Part shown: piece after piece, positions 36,185-43,812 of the stretch
Numbering within the stretch: position 1 is the first letter of the stretch
Layout: each line of letters opens with the position of its first letter
DNA from: Sphingopyxis sp. RIFCSPHIGHO2_12_FULL_65_19
Lineage (GTDB): Bacteria; Pseudomonadota; Alphaproteobacteria; Sphingomonadales; Sphingomonadaceae
DNA length: 64,000 nucleotides
Assembly: GCF_001830555.1 (NCBI RefSeq)
Contig: NZ_MIAM01000024.1
Span: 228 to 64,227, forward strand
Direction of reading: 5' to 3'
The notes under the pieces: generated by a model
Told to the model about the DNA's origin: nothing
The model's database searches: none
What the model saw: the letters and a program-made list of their open reading frames with translations, nothing else
Position numbers and translations under genes: made by a program

Positions 36185-36985
36185 ATGGATTTCAGCCCTC
36201 GCACAGCCGGAAGCGGTTCAAACAATTCAAAGAGACCAGCCGGTTCCCGGTCAGGCAAAGCCGAGGACAAGGACAGCCGCGCTGCGCCACGCTATGCGGC
36301 CATCAAGCAAAGCATTTGCGACGCCGTTCGGGACGGCCACTTAAAGCCCGGCGATCGTGTTCCTTCGGAAGCTGAGCTGGTGCAGCAGTTCGACGTATCG
36401 CGCATGACCGCGAACCGAGCCCTCCGCGAGCTGCAGGCTGCGGGCATTTTGGTTCGCCGCGCCGGTAGCGGGTCGTTTATTGCGGAGCCGAAACCGATCG
36501 GCCAGATTATCGAAATCCGAAATATTGCGGAAGAAATACGCGAGCGCGGTCATGTCTATCGTGCCCGTGTCGTGCAGAATGACGAGATCCGGGCCAATGC
36601 CGAAATGGCGGCGCTTTTGGAAGTGCCGGTCGGGACAAAATTGTTCCACTCGATCATCGTCCATCACGAAGCGGAATTCCCGATCCAGCTCGAAGAGCGC
36701 TTTGTGCTCGCGTCAGCTGCCCCCGACTATGGAAAGATGGACTTCACGCAGACGACGCCGAACGAATATCTGACACAAACCGCGCCGCTCGAACGGGTCG
36801 AGCACCGCGTCCGCGCGGAGATGCCCGATGCGCGAACGCACGGCATGCTGGGGCTGTCGGAGGCCGAACCGGTGCTGCGGATGACGCGCCGCACGTGGAG
36901 CCACTCACGCCTCGTCAGCCACGCCTGGCTGACCCATCCCGGCTCGCGCTTCGAACTCTCGGCCGCCTTTTCGATCGACGATTGA
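36185..36985 (+). CDS. GntR-family regulator, HutC/UTRA type
   Basis: 266 residues from ATG 36185; the first ~35 residues are a charged tail. The winged helix is AIKQSICDAVRDGHLKPGDRVPSEAELVQQFDVSRMTANRALREL, followed by the UTRA ligand-binding domain (IRNIAEEIRERGHVYRARV, LFHSIIVHHEAEFPIQLEERFV, LTQTAPLERVEHRVRAEMPD). It is closest in look to histidine-utilisation repressors, but no hut genes are nearby. Its ligand is therefore open. It converges on the PepSY/TonB-receptor operon with 10 bases between stops and probably represses it. Confidence 0.85.
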   Translation: MDFSPRTAGSGSNNSKRPAGSRSGKAEDKDSRAAPRYAAIKQSICDAVRDGHLKPGDRVPSEAELVQQFDVSRMTANRALRELQAAGILVRRAGSGSFIAEPKPIGQIIEIRNIAEEIRERGHVYRARVVQNDEIRANAEMAALLEVPVGTKLFHSIIVHHEAEFPIQLEERFVLASAAPDYGKMDFTQTTPNEYLTQTAPLERVEHRVRAEMPDARTHGMLGLSEAEPVLRMTRRTWSHSRLVSHAWLTHPGSRFELSAAFSIDD

Positions 36986-36995
36986 CGACCGATGG

Positions 36996-37730
36996 TCAGG
37001 CTGTGCTGCGGGTCACCACAGGCTTGCGGCGCCGGCGCAACCAGCGGAAATCGGCGCGGCTGAAGCTTTTGAAGAGCAGATAGAAGCCGGTCCCCGAAAG
37101 CCATAGCGCGCCAAAGGCGACGAAGATGATCAGCGGGTGATTGAAGCTCTTCCGGTTCACATAATCCATATTGTGAAGCATCCAGAAAAAGTCCCATGTC
37201 CGCCAGGTATCGCCGCGCATCACGAGAAAGCGCGCCGTATCGAGCGACACATAGGCGCTGCTGTTCTCGGCATCGGCAAAGTCGACGCGCCACATCGCCC
37301 CGTCATGATCGCGCGCTTCGAGGTTCGCCTTGGCGAGTATACTGACCTTCTGGATCGGCGCTTCGTTCATCATCGACGCGACCTCGCGCGCCATGCCCTC
37401 ATCGACGCGCATGTCCTTACCGGTTGTGGCATCGACGAGGCGGACGCCCTTGGTCGTACGAAGCTCATAAACCGGTCGGGCGCCGAGATCGCGCAAGAGT
37501 ATTCCCGTGACAGGTTCGCTGCGCGGCAAGGCGGCGACGTCGAAATATTCGCCGGCCGGCAAAGGATGCGCATGCGACATCCCGCCGCCGTGTCCGCCGA
37601 CCTTGTCCTTGTCGAGGAGCGCCATGACCGAGCCGCTCAAGGCCCAGAGCAGGAACTGGAGTCCGAGGATAAGCCCGACCCATTTGTGGATGCGACGGAA
37701 AAAGAGCGGTGTCAGCCGGATGCGTTTCAT
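36996..37730 (-). CDS. PepSY-associated membrane protein (second of pair)
   Basis: 244 residues. The N-terminal helix FFRRIHKWVGLILGLQFLLWALSG with its conserved His is the PepSY-TM hallmark. A periplasmic PepSY-like region (VYELRTTKGVRLVDATTGK) follows, then a C-terminal membrane helix preceded by WDFFWMLHNMDY. Related PiuB/FpvG-type proteins are thought to reduce or unload metal chelates delivered by a TonB receptor. Its start overlaps the stop of the other PepSY gene (ATGA), so the two are coupled and may pair in the membrane. Confidence 0.82.
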   Translation of the reverse strand: MKRIRLTPLFFRRIHKWVGLILGLQFLLWALSGSVMALLDKDKVGGHGGGMSHAHPLPAGEYFDVAALPRSEPVTGILLRDLGARPVYELRTTKGVRLVDATTGKDMRVDEGMAREVASMMNEAPIQKVSILAKANLEARDHDGAMWRVDFADAENSSAYVSLDTARFLVMRGDTWRTWDFFWMLHNMDYVNRKSFNHPLIIFVAFGALWLSGTGFYLLFKSFSRADFRWLRRRRKPVVTRSTA

Positions 37731-38431
37731 GCCGTCTTCTTCTTTCGGCGCTTGAAGGACCAGATCAGCAGCCAGGCGCCGGTCACCGCCATGGCAAAGG
37801 CGCTCCAGGTCGCGACGCGGAGCAGCGGGTTGTTGACGTCGGTCCGCTCGTCATAATCCATAATGTGGAGCATCCAGGCGAAGTCGAAGACGCGCCAGAG
37901 TGCATGCCGGCGCGAGATGAGTTCGCCCGTCTGCGGTGACAGATAGAGCGTCGGGCGGTTCCAGCCTTCGAATTCGACCTGCCAATAAGGCGGTTTGCGC
38001 GACTGCATTTCCTGAGGCGCCTTCGTAAGCAGCCGCACCGAAACGATCTTGCCCTCGCCCGTATAGATGCGCCGCGCCTGCGCCCGGACCTGGGACTCGG
38101 TCAGGGCAGGCAGCGGCGCACCTGAATGGGCATCGAACAGTTTCGCGCCTTCCGGCGTCTCGGCGCGCCAAACAGGGGACCCGAAAAATCGCTGCAAGCG
38201 GATTTCCGAAACGCCGGGTGCGGCCGCCACGATCCGCGAGGGCGGCGCAAGGCCGGCAAGGTCGATAACTTCGGTCGCCGGCGCGCGCACCAGATGGTCG
38301 CCATGTATGGTGTCGATATGGACAACTACCATATAAAAGCCCGTCAGCGTCCAGAGCAAAGCCTGGACGCCGACCACCAGGGCCAACCATTTATGGGTTC
38401 GCCGTACAAGCAACGGCCAGCGGATAGCCAT
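37727..38431 (-). CDS. PepSY-associated membrane protein (first of pair)
   Basis: 234 residues. Same plan as its neighbour: RRTHKWLALVVGVQALLWTLTGFYM at the N-terminus, a PepSY domain (RIYTGEGKIVSVRLLTKAP..PYWQVEFEG), VFDFAWMLHIMDYDER before the last helix, and a Lys/Arg-rich tail. The start at 38431 lies 10 bases after the TonB-receptor stop. The pair probably works with that receptor as an inner-membrane partner, for example in reductive release of a metal chelate (inference). Confidence 0.82.
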   Translation of the reverse strand: MAIRWPLLVRRTHKWLALVVGVQALLWTLTGFYMVVVHIDTIHGDHLVRAPATEVIDLAGLAPPSRIVAAAPGVSEIRLQRFFGSPVWRAETPEGAKLFDAHSGAPLPALTESQVRAQARRIYTGEGKIVSVRLLTKAPQEMQSRKPPYWQVEFEGWNRPTLYLSPQTGELISRRHALWRVFDFAWMLHIMDYDERTDVNNPLLRVATWSAFAMAVTGAWLLIWSFKRRKKKTA

Positions 38432-38441
38432 GACGATAGCC

Positions 38442-41144
38442 TCAGAATGCCGTCCGGAAGCCGACATAGAAGCGGCGCCCAAGCAGATCATAGGTCATCG
38501 TGTCGGTGTTCGCATCGGTAAAGCTCTGGATGTAGGGCGCCTTGCGGTCGAAGAGATTGTCGACACCGACCTGGAAACGCGTCTTCTCGTCGATCTCGAA
38601 CGCAACCTGGAGATTGTGATAGAAGACGTTGGGGGTGCTGTAGCCGATTTCTCCAGGCGAAGCGTTGAAGTCGGTCGCCTTGCCGATCCACTGCGTCGAC
38701 CAGGTCGCGCTGACGCCGTCCTTTTCGGCGGTCAGGACGCCATAGCCGCGCCACTTCGGATAACCGCCGTTGCCGCCGCCGATGAAACCGTCAAAATCGA
38801 TCGGCGCGCCGCCGGGAAAGGGCAGGACGACATATTTGTTGAGGTAGGTCAGGTTGACGTCGAGCGAGACATTCACGCTGCCGATGTCATTGTTATAGAC
38901 GAGGCCAAGATCGAGGCCGTTCATCTCCTCGCGACCGGTGTTGATCGGCTGCGCCGAAAGGAAGGTGACCTCGCCGGTCAGCGGGCTGCGCGTGAAGTCG
39001 TCGCAGAAGGGATGCGACAGGTTGGCGCTGGCGTAACAGATGGCGAGCTTCGTCGAACCGGGGATCGCGCGGATGGCATCCTTGATCTTGATGTCGAACC
39101 AGTCGGCGGTGAGCGACAGGCCAGGGATAAGGCCCTTGGGCGAGACGACCGTCCCCACCGTCCAGGTCGTCGAGCTTTCGGGCTGAAGATTCTCGTTGCC
39201 GCCAACAGTCGTCAGGATCGTCGTGCCGAGCTGAACATAATTCGCCGGGACGCCCGATGCCTGGCAGTTGGCGATCAGCCCTGCATTGCCGCTTGTCGAA
39301 TAACGCGAGCAGGGGTCGGTCGTCGTCAGATTGCCTTCTGACACGCCGCCGAACAGTTCGGGGACATTCGGGATGCGAAAGCCGGTGCCGTAGGTGCCGC
39401 GCAGACGGAAGCTGTCGTTGATGACCCAGTCGAGGCTGGCCTTATAGTTCCAGTCGCTTCCGAACAGATCATAGTTTGAATAGCGGACCGCGCCGCCCGC
39501 TGTCAGCGCTTGGAAGAATGGCGTATCGGCCAAGATCGGCACCGACAGCTCGAGATAGGCTTCCTTTGCGATGCTCGTCCCCGAGATCGGGCTTTGCTGG
39601 TTGGTGTTGGCAATGCCGAGCACCGTCAGCGGATCGGGATCGCGCCAGCCCTTTTCCTTGCGATAGACGACACCGGCCGCGAAAGAGACGGGCCCGGCGG
39701 GCAGCTTGAACAGATCGCCGTTGAGGTCGGCGGTGACCGTTGCGAGCTCGTTGCCGCCGCGATCGCGCGACGTGAAGAGGATATAGTCAAGCACCTGCGG
39801 AGTCAGGTCGCCAAACCCGAGATAGTCTCCGCACGGAATAGCCGCGCCAGGCGCCGGGCTACAAACACCGGTATTGATCGTGTTCCGGACGCGTTCGAGA
39901 TTGGCGATGTTGGTGGACCCATCGACCGCGGTGTTGCGTCCGAAGGCGCCCGCGACTTCCCAGCCCCAGTCATTCGACAGCTTGCCGCGCAGGCCGAAGG
40001 TGCCCTGCCAGGTGTCGGTTTCCTGAAAGAATTGCCGCGGCCCCGGCTCGGCGAGACGCCGCTGGATGAGGACGATGTTCTGCCCGGTCGGATTGGTCGG
40101 GTTGCTCGCCGCGATCGACAGATTGCGCAGCGTGCCCGGCGTCGCAATCTGGTTCGACTTGCGGAAGGTATAAAGGAATTCGCCGAACGCCTCGATATTG
40201 TCGGTCAGGTCATAGTCAGCGAAGAAGGCCGTGCTGACACGTTCGACCGGGCTAACCGCGTTGAGGAATGGGTTCGAGTTGAAATTATGCTTCGCCGCGC
40301 TGTAGGGCTCGAAAAAGTTGCCGTTGCCGCCGAGGACCTGATTGAAATTGATCTGCTGGCCGTTCGGCAGCACCGCGCGGCCGCCGATCGTCGAGGCGCT
40401 GTTGACGCAGCCAAGTGTGCCGGGGGTGGTTTCCGCAAGCGAGCAAGGTGCGCGGGTCGCCATGTTGACTGCGCTGGTCTTTTGGTAGGTCACCGCAGCC
40501 ATGAAGCCGCCGCGGTCGTTGCGGATGCCCCAGATCAGGTCCGCGGTGAAATCCGATCCGTCGCCCTTTTCGGTGATGCCCTGGCGAACGCTGAGGCCGA
40601 GACCTTCATAGTCGGTCCGCGTCACGAGATTGACAACGCCCGCCATCGCGTCGGCGCCATAGATCGCGGAGGCGCCGTCCTTGAGCACATCGGTACGCGC
40701 GAGCGCGACGACCGGGATCATGTTGAGGTCGGGTGACGAGTTCGCCCCGGTTCCGCCCGCGACGAGGCGACGACCGTTGAGCAACACGAGCGTCCGCTTG
40801 ATGCCGAGACCGCGCAGGTTGACCTGCGCGGTGCCATAGCCGTTGTTCGCCCAATAGGCCGAGGTCTGGTTGCCCGCAAAGCCGGCGTTGGCGGGCAGGC
40901 GCTGAAGCACCGTCTCGATATTCACCAGACCGGTGTTCTCGATCTGCTCGGCCGAAACGACCGTGGCGGGACCGACACCGGCCAGATCCTGACGCCGGAT
41001 ACGCGAGCCGGTGACGACGATATCGCTCCCCGCATCGCTAGCCTCCGCGGCGGGCCGGGGGGCCTCTCCTTCCTGCGCGAAGACCGGCGTTGCGATAGTG
41101 GAGACCACCGCGGCGCTCGCGAGCAGTGACTTTTTGATCGACAT
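38442..41144 (-). CDS. TonB-dependent receptor in the island
   Basis: 900 residues from ATG 41144, preceded by AAGGGGG. A signal peptide (MSIKKSLLASAAVVSTIATPVFA) precedes the TonB box (SDIVVTGSRIRRQD). The plug has VLQRLPANAGFAG, INLRGLG-like VNLRGLGIKRTLVLLNGRRL and DVLKDGASAIYGADAMAGVVN, and the barrel ends in YVGFRTAF. This is the large oar-/iroN-like type common in sphingomonads. Substrate unknown. First gene of an operon with two PepSY proteins, with a palindromic TGTATATACA upstream. No signs of damage. Confidence 0.9.
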   Translation of the reverse strand: MSIKKSLLASAAVVSTIATPVFAQEGEAPRPAAEASDAGSDIVVTGSRIRRQDLAGVGPATVVSAEQIENTGLVNIETVLQRLPANAGFAGNQTSAYWANNGYGTAQVNLRGLGIKRTLVLLNGRRLVAGGTGANSSPDLNMIPVVALARTDVLKDGASAIYGADAMAGVVNLVTRTDYEGLGLSVRQGITEKGDGSDFTADLIWGIRNDRGGFMAAVTYQKTSAVNMATRAPCSLAETTPGTLGCVNSASTIGGRAVLPNGQQINFNQVLGGNGNFFEPYSAAKHNFNSNPFLNAVSPVERVSTAFFADYDLTDNIEAFGEFLYTFRKSNQIATPGTLRNLSIAASNPTNPTGQNIVLIQRRLAEPGPRQFFQETDTWQGTFGLRGKLSNDWGWEVAGAFGRNTAVDGSTNIANLERVRNTINTGVCSPAPGAAIPCGDYLGFGDLTPQVLDYILFTSRDRGGNELATVTADLNGDLFKLPAGPVSFAAGVVYRKEKGWRDPDPLTVLGIANTNQQSPISGTSIAKEAYLELSVPILADTPFFQALTAGGAVRYSNYDLFGSDWNYKASLDWVINDSFRLRGTYGTGFRIPNVPELFGGVSEGNLTTTDPCSRYSTSGNAGLIANCQASGVPANYVQLGTTILTTVGGNENLQPESSTTWTVGTVVSPKGLIPGLSLTADWFDIKIKDAIRAIPGSTKLAICYASANLSHPFCDDFTRSPLTGEVTFLSAQPINTGREEMNGLDLGLVYNNDIGSVNVSLDVNLTYLNKYVVLPFPGGAPIDFDGFIGGGNGGYPKWRGYGVLTAEKDGVSATWSTQWIGKATDFNASPGEIGYSTPNVFYHNLQVAFEIDEKTRFQVGVDNLFDRKAPYIQSFTDANTDTMTYDLLGRRFYVGFRTAF

Positions 41145-41188
41145 GCGAAACCCCCTTTTGGTTACGTGATGAACCGCAGAGAGCATCA

Positions 41189-41202
41189 AATGTATATACA
41201 GG
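41189..41202. promoter_or_regulatory. TGTATATACA palindrome upstream of TonB receptor
   Basis: A perfect 10-base palindrome at 41191-41200, about 46 bases before the receptor start, matching the HutC/GntR operator style and sharing 10 of 14 bases with the site in front of the GntR gene. Confidence 0.6.
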
Positions 41203-41599
41203 TCAATAGAAATTATTGCCTAACTTCAATAGGTTAGATTCGTATCGCTTGGTCGCATCGGATATGCTTTATACGCACGCCAAAGACCTACCCCTCATGT
41301 CCAAGACATTTTTTTTCCTATGGAGCGAGCCCGCACCTGCGGCGCGTAGTCATATCTCAAATTCTGGTAGTTAAATTACAGCGGCTCTCGCCTATTGGGG
41401 CTTTCCGCGCCGCGGCCATTGCGAACGATAGGAGCCCGACGCGCGAATCGCGGGAGGCCGGACTTCGCATGCTGATGGCCATTTCGGATGGTTCACGCTG
41501 ACGCGAGGCGCTGCGCGCAAGCCCGCGCGCCCACGGCAGCGGCGCGTGAGAGGAGATGCCGCCGATCGGAGCAGCGTCCGCGTCAGCCGTGGCGCGACG
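41203..41599. other. Gene-free stretch between TonB receptor and DUF411
   Basis: About 400 bases without a convincing gene. The first 200 are clearly AT-richer than their surroundings and hold a CTAAC...GTTAG dyad (41220-41237), probably the receptor promoter. The remainder is GC-rich and could be eroded coding DNA. Short open frames here have no recognisable content. Confidence 0.5.
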
Positions 41600-42124
41600 T
41601 CAGGCGCGAAATACAGAAATCTTGCCGTCGCCGCCGAATGCCATCACGTCGAACGCGTCCGTACTGCCATCGGGCATTTCCATGCCCGGAGAGCCGCGCG
41701 GCATACCGGGCACGGCAATTCCGCGAATGTCGCGTGGCTTGTCGTGGAGGAGTCTCGCGATATGCCGCATCGGCACATGGCCCTCGATCGCGTAGCCGCC
41801 GATGACGGCCGTGTGGCACGACGCCAGCTGGTCGGGCACGCCAAGTCGCGCCTTGACCGCAGCCATGTCCGCGCGGTTTTCGACGGTCACCTGATAGCCA
41901 GCCTTGCGCGCGATATCCGCCCACGCTTCGCAGCATCCGCATTCGGGATCGCGGTATACGAGCATCTGCCTGTTCTTCGCCGCATCGGCGACCGGTGTGC
42001 GCGCGTTGCCATTCTTCTCTTCCGCCGCCGCGGGCCGCGAGGAGGAATTGCAGCCCGCAAGCATCATCCCGGATCCGGCCGCAACCAAGCCAAGAAGATG
42101 GCGCCGGGTGATCGGACTTTTCAT
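41600..42124 (-). CDS. DUF411 metal-binding lipoprotein
   Basis: 174 residues. The N-terminus RRHLLGLVAAGSGMMLAGC combines a twin-arginine-like pair with a lipobox Cys. The DUF411 domain has LVYRDPECGCCEAWADI, CHTAVIGGYAIEGHVP and AVPGMPRGSPGMEMPDG with Met, Cys and His suited to soft metals. DUF411 proteins accompany copper resistance genes and probably bind Cu in the periplasm. Last gene of copA-copB-DUF305-DUF411, one base after the DUF305 stop. Confidence 0.85.
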   Translation of the reverse strand: MKSPITRRHLLGLVAAGSGMMLAGCNSSSRPAAAEEKNGNARTPVADAAKNRQMLVYRDPECGCCEAWADIARKAGYQVTVENRADMAAVKARLGVPDQLASCHTAVIGGYAIEGHVPMRHIARLLHDKPRDIRGIAVPGMPRGSPGMEMPDGSTDAFDVMAFGGDGKISVFRA

Positions 42125-42125
42125 G

Positions 42126-42569
42126 TCATTTCCTCGCGAGAATGGACTTCATCTGCTCGATTTCGGCTGCCTGCCCCGCGATGATGCCACGGCAGAGGGT
42201 GCGTATTTCGGCATCCTTGAGAGAAGCCTGTTCGCACATGAGAATGGCGCCCGAATGATGCGGGATCATCGAACGCAAGAAGGCGGTGTCGCCGATCGTC
42301 GTCTGCGTCCGGATGAGCGCGAAGCTTCCGAAGAAGGCGACTGCCGATCCGAGCAGCAGGACCGTATTGAGACGCCTCGACGGAAACATGCCCGGCATCG
42401 CGACGATCATCAGCACGACCATCGGCGCCACCATCATCAGCGTCATGTAGAGCATGTTGAGATTGTTGTAGAAGCTCGAGAGGCGGTCGATCATGACGAA
42501 CATCACCAGATACATGATGATGCCGCTGACGATCGTCTGCAGCGCGAGGCTGCGATAGGCTGGTTTCAT
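42126..42569 (-). CDS. DUF305 family membrane-anchored protein
   Basis: 147 residues. Three N-terminal membrane helices (IVSGIIMYLVMFVMI, YMTLMMVAPMVVLMIVAM, VLLLGSAVAFFGSFALI) lead to a periplasmic DUF305/ferritin-like four-helix part with FLRSMIPHHSGAILMCEQA, the HH...M metal-binding signature. Related CopM-type proteins bind copper. GGAGAAATG precedes the start at 42569. Member of the cop operon, 37 bases after copB. Confidence 0.85.
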   Translation of the reverse strand: MKPAYRSLALQTIVSGIIMYLVMFVMIDRLSSFYNNLNMLYMTLMMVAPMVVLMIVAMPGMFPSRRLNTVLLLGSAVAFFGSFALIRTQTTIGDTAFLRSMIPHHSGAILMCEQASLKDAEIRTLCRGIIAGQAAEIEQMKSILARK

Positions 42570-42606
42570 GGCATTTCTCCTCGACGTCCTGCCACCCCGC
42601 AAAATT

Positions 42607-43812
42607 CTAGAACCAGGCCCGCACCCCCATCACGAAGCTGACTCCGCTCGGATCCTCGCCCGCGGCCCGCGCGAAGCGCGCTGTGTCGCCGACCTTGCGC
42701 GCCCATTCAACGCCCACATAAGGCGCGAACTCCTTCACGACCTCGTAGCGAAGGCGAAGCCCTAGCTCTACGTCCGAGAGGCCTGAGCCGACGCCGGTCT
42801 CGGGTACGTCCTGCAGGGCGAAATTCATTTCCGCCATGGGCTGGAGGATCAGTTTCTGGGTGATGCGCTGATCGTAATAGCCTTCGAGACGGGCGAGCAC
42901 GTCGCCCTTGTTCGAAAGGAAAAGCGCGCCCTCGACTTCGAACCAGTAAGGCGCGAGTCCCTCGAAACCGATGGTCGCATAGGTGCGGTCGGGACCGGGT
43001 CCGAGATCCTGCCTGATACCCGCCTGCGCGTTGAAATAGGGTCCGATCGCCCGGCTGTAGAGCGCCTGCACTTCGGCACTCTCGATACCTTCGCCGAACA
43101 CGCCTTCGCCCTCGCTCTTGACGGTGAGCCGGTTGATGTCGCCGCCATACCAGGCCTCGCCGTCCCAGCGGAAACCGTCGCGGCCCTTGCGCGCCTGATA
43201 TTCGGCGAGATTGAAGCTGATGAAAGCGATGGTCTGCGCCCCATTTTCCTTCATCATCTCGTGACGCGAATGCTCCATCTCGCCCTCGGGATAAATGCGA
43301 TCGGCATACCAGTCTGCGGGCGGCGCGGGCGCGACCGCGTCGCCCGGCGGCAGGTCGGTGCCGCTGGCGCTGCTCCCGGCTGCCATGCCTTCCATCGAAG
43401 CCATGGGGTCTGCAACCTTCGGGGTGCAATGGCCCATTTTGGCATGTTCGGGGGGGCAATCCGGATCGGTCGGCGCCGCCGTGCCATGATCCATCGCGCC
43501 CATATCCGCAGCGTCCTTGCCCGAAGCCTCCGCCTCGGGCGTACAATGGCCCATTGCCGCATGTTCGGGTGCGCAGGTCGAGGCCGAGGGCTCGCTGTCC
43601 GTCCCCGGCATATCGCCATGGTCCATCTGCTCCATCGACCCACCTCCTGCCGTATCGGTTGCAGGCGGCGCATTGGGCTCTGGCGTTGACGAGGGAGCGG
43701 GCGTCGCGGTGGGCGCCGCGCCGTGCATCGAATGATCCATCGACTGGCCCGCGGCGGGAACAGCAAAAACGAGCGGCGCGATGCCCGCAAGGAGGAGCGC
43801 GATCCGGGTCAT
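42607..43812 (-). CDS. copB: Copper resistance outer-membrane protein CopB
   Basis: 401 residues. A signal peptide (MTRIALLLAGIAPLVFAVPAAGQ) is followed by about 130 low-complexity residues rich in Met, His, Pro. These carry two Cys-framed motifs, CAPEHAAMGHC (80-90) and CPPEHAKMGHC (119-129). The C-terminal CopB beta-barrel follows (DWYADRIYPEGEMEHSRHEM..RWDGEAWYGGDINRL..GVEWARKVGDTARFARAAGED). It probably sequesters or exports copper at the outer membrane. The ATG at 43812 overlaps the copA stop (ATGA). Confidence 0.93.
   Translation of the reverse strand: MTRIALLLAGIAPLVFAVPAAGQSMDHSMHGAAPTATPAPSSTPEPNAPPATDTAGGGSMEQMDHGDMPGTDSEPSASTCAPEHAAMGHCTPEAEASGKDAADMGAMDHGTAAPTDPDCPPEHAKMGHCTPKVADPMASMEGMAAGSSASGTDLPPGDAVAPAPPADWYADRIYPEGEMEHSRHEMMKENGAQTIAFISFNLAEYQARKGRDGFRWDGEAWYGGDINRLTVKSEGEGVFGEGIESAEVQALYSRAIGPYFNAQAGIRQDLGPGPDRTYATIGFEGLAPYWFEVEGALFLSNKGDVLARLEGYYDQRITQKLILQPMAEMNFALQDVPETGVGSGLSDVELGLRLRYEVVKEFAPYVGVEWARKVGDTARFARAAGEDPSGVSFVMGVRAWF

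Noticed and set aside
36185-36985. Histidine-utilisation repressor controlling hut genes
   Set aside because: No hutU, hutH, hutI or hutG anywhere in the window; only the HutC-like architecture supports it.
41488-41805. Plus-strand open frame of 105 codons before DUF411
   Set aside because: Arg/Ala-rich translation without features; overlaps DUF411 on the other strand.
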